In this document: positions 62,452-64,000 of the stretch, piece by piece
How positions within the stretch are numbered: the stretch's first letter is position 1
How the letters are laid out: each line of letters starts with the position of its first letter
Source of the DNA: Aphanomyces cochlioides
Taxonomy: Eukaryota; Oomycota; Saprolegniomycetes; Saprolegniales; Verrucalvaceae
DNA length: 64,000 nt
Direction: 5' to 3'
Assembly (NCBI GenBank): GCA_019828595.1
Contig: JAHQRK010000012.1
Span: forward strand, 1,178,001-1,242,000
Notes under the pieces: generated by a model
Database searches by the model: none
Told to the model about the DNA's origin: nothing
What the model saw: only the letters and a program-made list of their open reading frames with translations
Position numbers and translations under genes: made by a program

Positions 62452-64000
62452 GAGCATCCCCACCGGCTGCTCTAAACGCTATTCTTTATTGATTGGACGA
62501 ATATTTTAACGTTTTTTGTGTCCACACCGGGGAACTGTAAATTTAAGCGTGTGCGCCAGACAGTGCTGTAAAGCTAAATTTACCGCCAGATCTGTCAAGT
62601 TTTATATCGGCTAGCGTCTCTGCGTCAACTATGGACAAGTTTTTGGACAACCTTGCTGACGAAGACTCCTTCGGTTTGTTGGCAGACCATTTCGAAGTCG
62701 AAACACTCGATAAAGCTCTTGCAACCTTCCTCCAATCAAAACAAATGAGAAGGCAGAGAGGGATACGTGGTGGGTCTAGACCGGGCAAAAGACCAAACAC
62801 AGAGCGGCAGCGAACTTTCTACGGCCATCTACTCCATCAAGACTACTGGGGAGCCTCGCCAGTTTACATTGCCGACCAATTCAGGGACAATTTCAAACTG
62901 CCCCTCGGTCTGTTTGATCGAATCGTACAGGATGTATCATCATTTGACGACTACTTCTGCCAAAAGAAGGATGCCACTGGACGACTTGGCGCAACTTCCC
63001 ATCAAAAGTGCTGTGCAGCCATGAGAATGTTAACGTCGGGTGTATCTGCGCAAGAATTGGATGACAAATATCGACTTGGCGCATCAACTATTCTGAAGTC
63101 GCTCAAACGCTTTTGCTATGCGCTATCTCATGTTTATGGTGATTCCGCTTTACGTACACCGAATGAGTCAGACATGAATCGCCTCCTTGATGAGGGACTA
63201 TCGCATGGTTTTCCTGGGTGCATCGGGTCGATCGATTGTATGCATTGGCAATGGAAAAATTGCCCAAGCGCTTGGAAGGGAATGTTCCAGGGCAAGTCAG
63301 GAGTCGCAACAGTTGTATTGGAGGCAATAGCAGATCACCGTGGGCGCTTCTGGCACTTTAACTTTGGAACACCAGGTGCACTGAACGATATTAATGTGCT
63401 AGACCGATCTCCCCTTTTTTTCAACACTGTTAACGGTCAGAGTCCCCGTGTGATATGGTCAATAAATGGCCATGACTATGAATATCCCTACTGGCTTGCC
63501 GACGGGATCTACCCTGACTATGCTTGCTTTCTTAAAACATTTCCTCGGCCTGGAACGCGAATGCAAAAACTCTTTGCTTCGAAACAAGAAGCAAAACGCA
63601 AGGACATCGAACGCGCTTTTGGAGTTCTCCAAGCTAGATTTCATGTCCTGACAACGGGGTGTCGTCTGTGGGATCGCGACGCTATAAGAACTGTCATCAA
63701 GGCGTGTGTCATATTGCACAATCTCATTATCGACTTCGAGCGAGAAATGGGTTTGTCGTCCACCTACATCAGCGCGGATGTTTATACCCCTCAGCACCCC
63801 TTCATACTGTCACCTGGCTATCCTGACCGACCAAAGATGATTCGGGGTATGAAAGACCAGGTAGTACATGATCGCTTGCAGCAAGATCTGATGCAACACT
63901 AGTGGACAATGCGATCTCTAGAGACAGAAGACTCATAGTTCTATTGCAATTACATTGAATTTTCATCTGCTTGATCTGTGAATTCATTATTTTGTTCCAT
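62452..64000 (+). mobile_element. PIF/Harbinger DNA transposon (right end outside window)
   Basis: The left terminus GAGCATCCCCACCGGC starts at 62452, directly after TAA (62449-62451), the usual 3-bp target. It encodes a Harbinger-type transposase (62631-63902). No right-hand inverted repeat occurs before 64000, and the second, Myb-like ORF of many Harbinger elements is not seen, so the element probably continues beyond the window. Confidence 0.85.
62631..63902 (+). CDS. PIF/Harbinger transposase (DDE_Tnp_4 / plant-transposon type)
   Basis: 423 residues, uninterrupted. Features of the family: N-terminal helical DNA-binding-like region (about 60-200, with RMLTSGVSAQELDDKYRLG), then the DDE core, with Asp in GSIDCMHW (residues about 200-207), Asp in WLADGIYPDY (about 288-297), and Glu in DIERAFGVLQARF (about 325-337). 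It would cut and paste elements with TAA targets and could act on MITEs such as the one at 12732-13037. All three acidic residues and the open frame suggest it may be active. The ATG at 62631 follows the 5' terminus by 180 bp. Confidence 0.9.
   Translation: MDKFLDNLADEDSFGLLADHFEVETLDKALATFLQSKQMRRQRGIRGGSRPGKRPNTERQRTFYGHLLHQDYWGASPVYIADQFRDNFKLPLGLFDRIVQDVSSFDDYFCQKKDATGRLGATSHQKCCAAMRMLTSGVSAQELDDKYRLGASTILKSLKRFCYALSHVYGDSALRTPNESDMNRLLDEGLSHGFPGCIGSIDCMHWQWKNCPSAWKGMFQGKSGVATVVLEAIADHRGRFWHFNFGTPGALNDINVLDRSPLFFNTVNGQSPRVIWSINGHDYEYPYWLADGIYPDYACFLKTFPRPGTRMQKLFASKQEAKRKDIERAFGVLQARFHVLTTGCRLWDRDAIRTVIKACVILHNLIIDFEREMGLSSTYISADVYTPQHPFILSPGYPDRPKMIRGMKDQVVHDRLQQDLMQH

Noticed and set aside
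1..64000. tRNA, rRNA, CRISPR arrays, bacterial operons
   Set aside because: No cloverleaf, rRNA-like or spaced-repeat pattern was seen. Gene structure is eukaryotic. A covariance-model scan would be decisive.

Overview
The window looks like a nuclear contig of an oomycete, most likely from the Saprolegniales. The signs are Crinkler-type proteins, very short GT-AG introns (about 43-57 nt), a START-like family usually annotated in oomycetes as 'M96 mating-specific', and a phosphoinositide-3-kinase-like gene fused to TIR-like and TPR regions. The standard code fits. No rRNA, tRNA or CRISPR array was seen.

Layout. 0-10.5 kb: two paralogous minus-strand genes of unknown function, the first running off the left edge, separated by a decayed Ty3/Gypsy retrotransposon (1161-7758) with 5-bp target duplications and an antisense ORF. 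10.5-15 kb: mostly gene-poor, with a 306-bp Harbinger-type MITE and an AIG1/FAR-17a-like membrane protein gene. 15.4-19.0 kb: a PI3K-like pseudogene with several frameshifts and a nonsense codon. 21,204-38,423: a 17.2-kb Polinton/Maverick-type virus-like element with 272/280-bp terminal inverted repeats and a perfect 6-bp target duplication (GTCGTT). 38.5-44.5 kb: Crinkler genes and fragments, and an M96-like pseudogene. 47.3-58.6 kb: one very large multi-exon gene that can be read as two PI3K-like modules followed by a TIR-like domain, TPRs and a cysteine-rich zinc-binding segment. 59-62.3 kb: ordinary host genes (GPI mannosyltransferase 4, an EAF6-like NuA4 subunit, a twin zinc-knuckle protein). 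62,452 to the end: a PIF/Harbinger transposon whose right end lies outside the window.

The Polinton carries a coherent virion and replication set: split protein-primed PolB, RVE integrase with a frameshifted chromodomain, adenain-like protease, major and minor capsid proteins, A32-like packaging ATPase, an S74-type spike, and two candidate precursor proteins that each carry three copies of the adenovirus-protease consensus. Inside its left end sits an intron-containing, less AT-rich gene for a Crinkler/RHS-type NTPase-nuclease, a cargo that looks like a host gene.

The most unusual observations are (1) the Crinkler/RHS gene inside a recently inserted, nearly complete Polinton; (2) the giant double-PI3K/TIR-like/TPR gene, in which neither kinase module keeps both catalytic aspartate motifs; and (3) protease-consensus sites marking the likely virion precursors. 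All functions are read from motifs by eye. Domain edges and splice sites are predictions.
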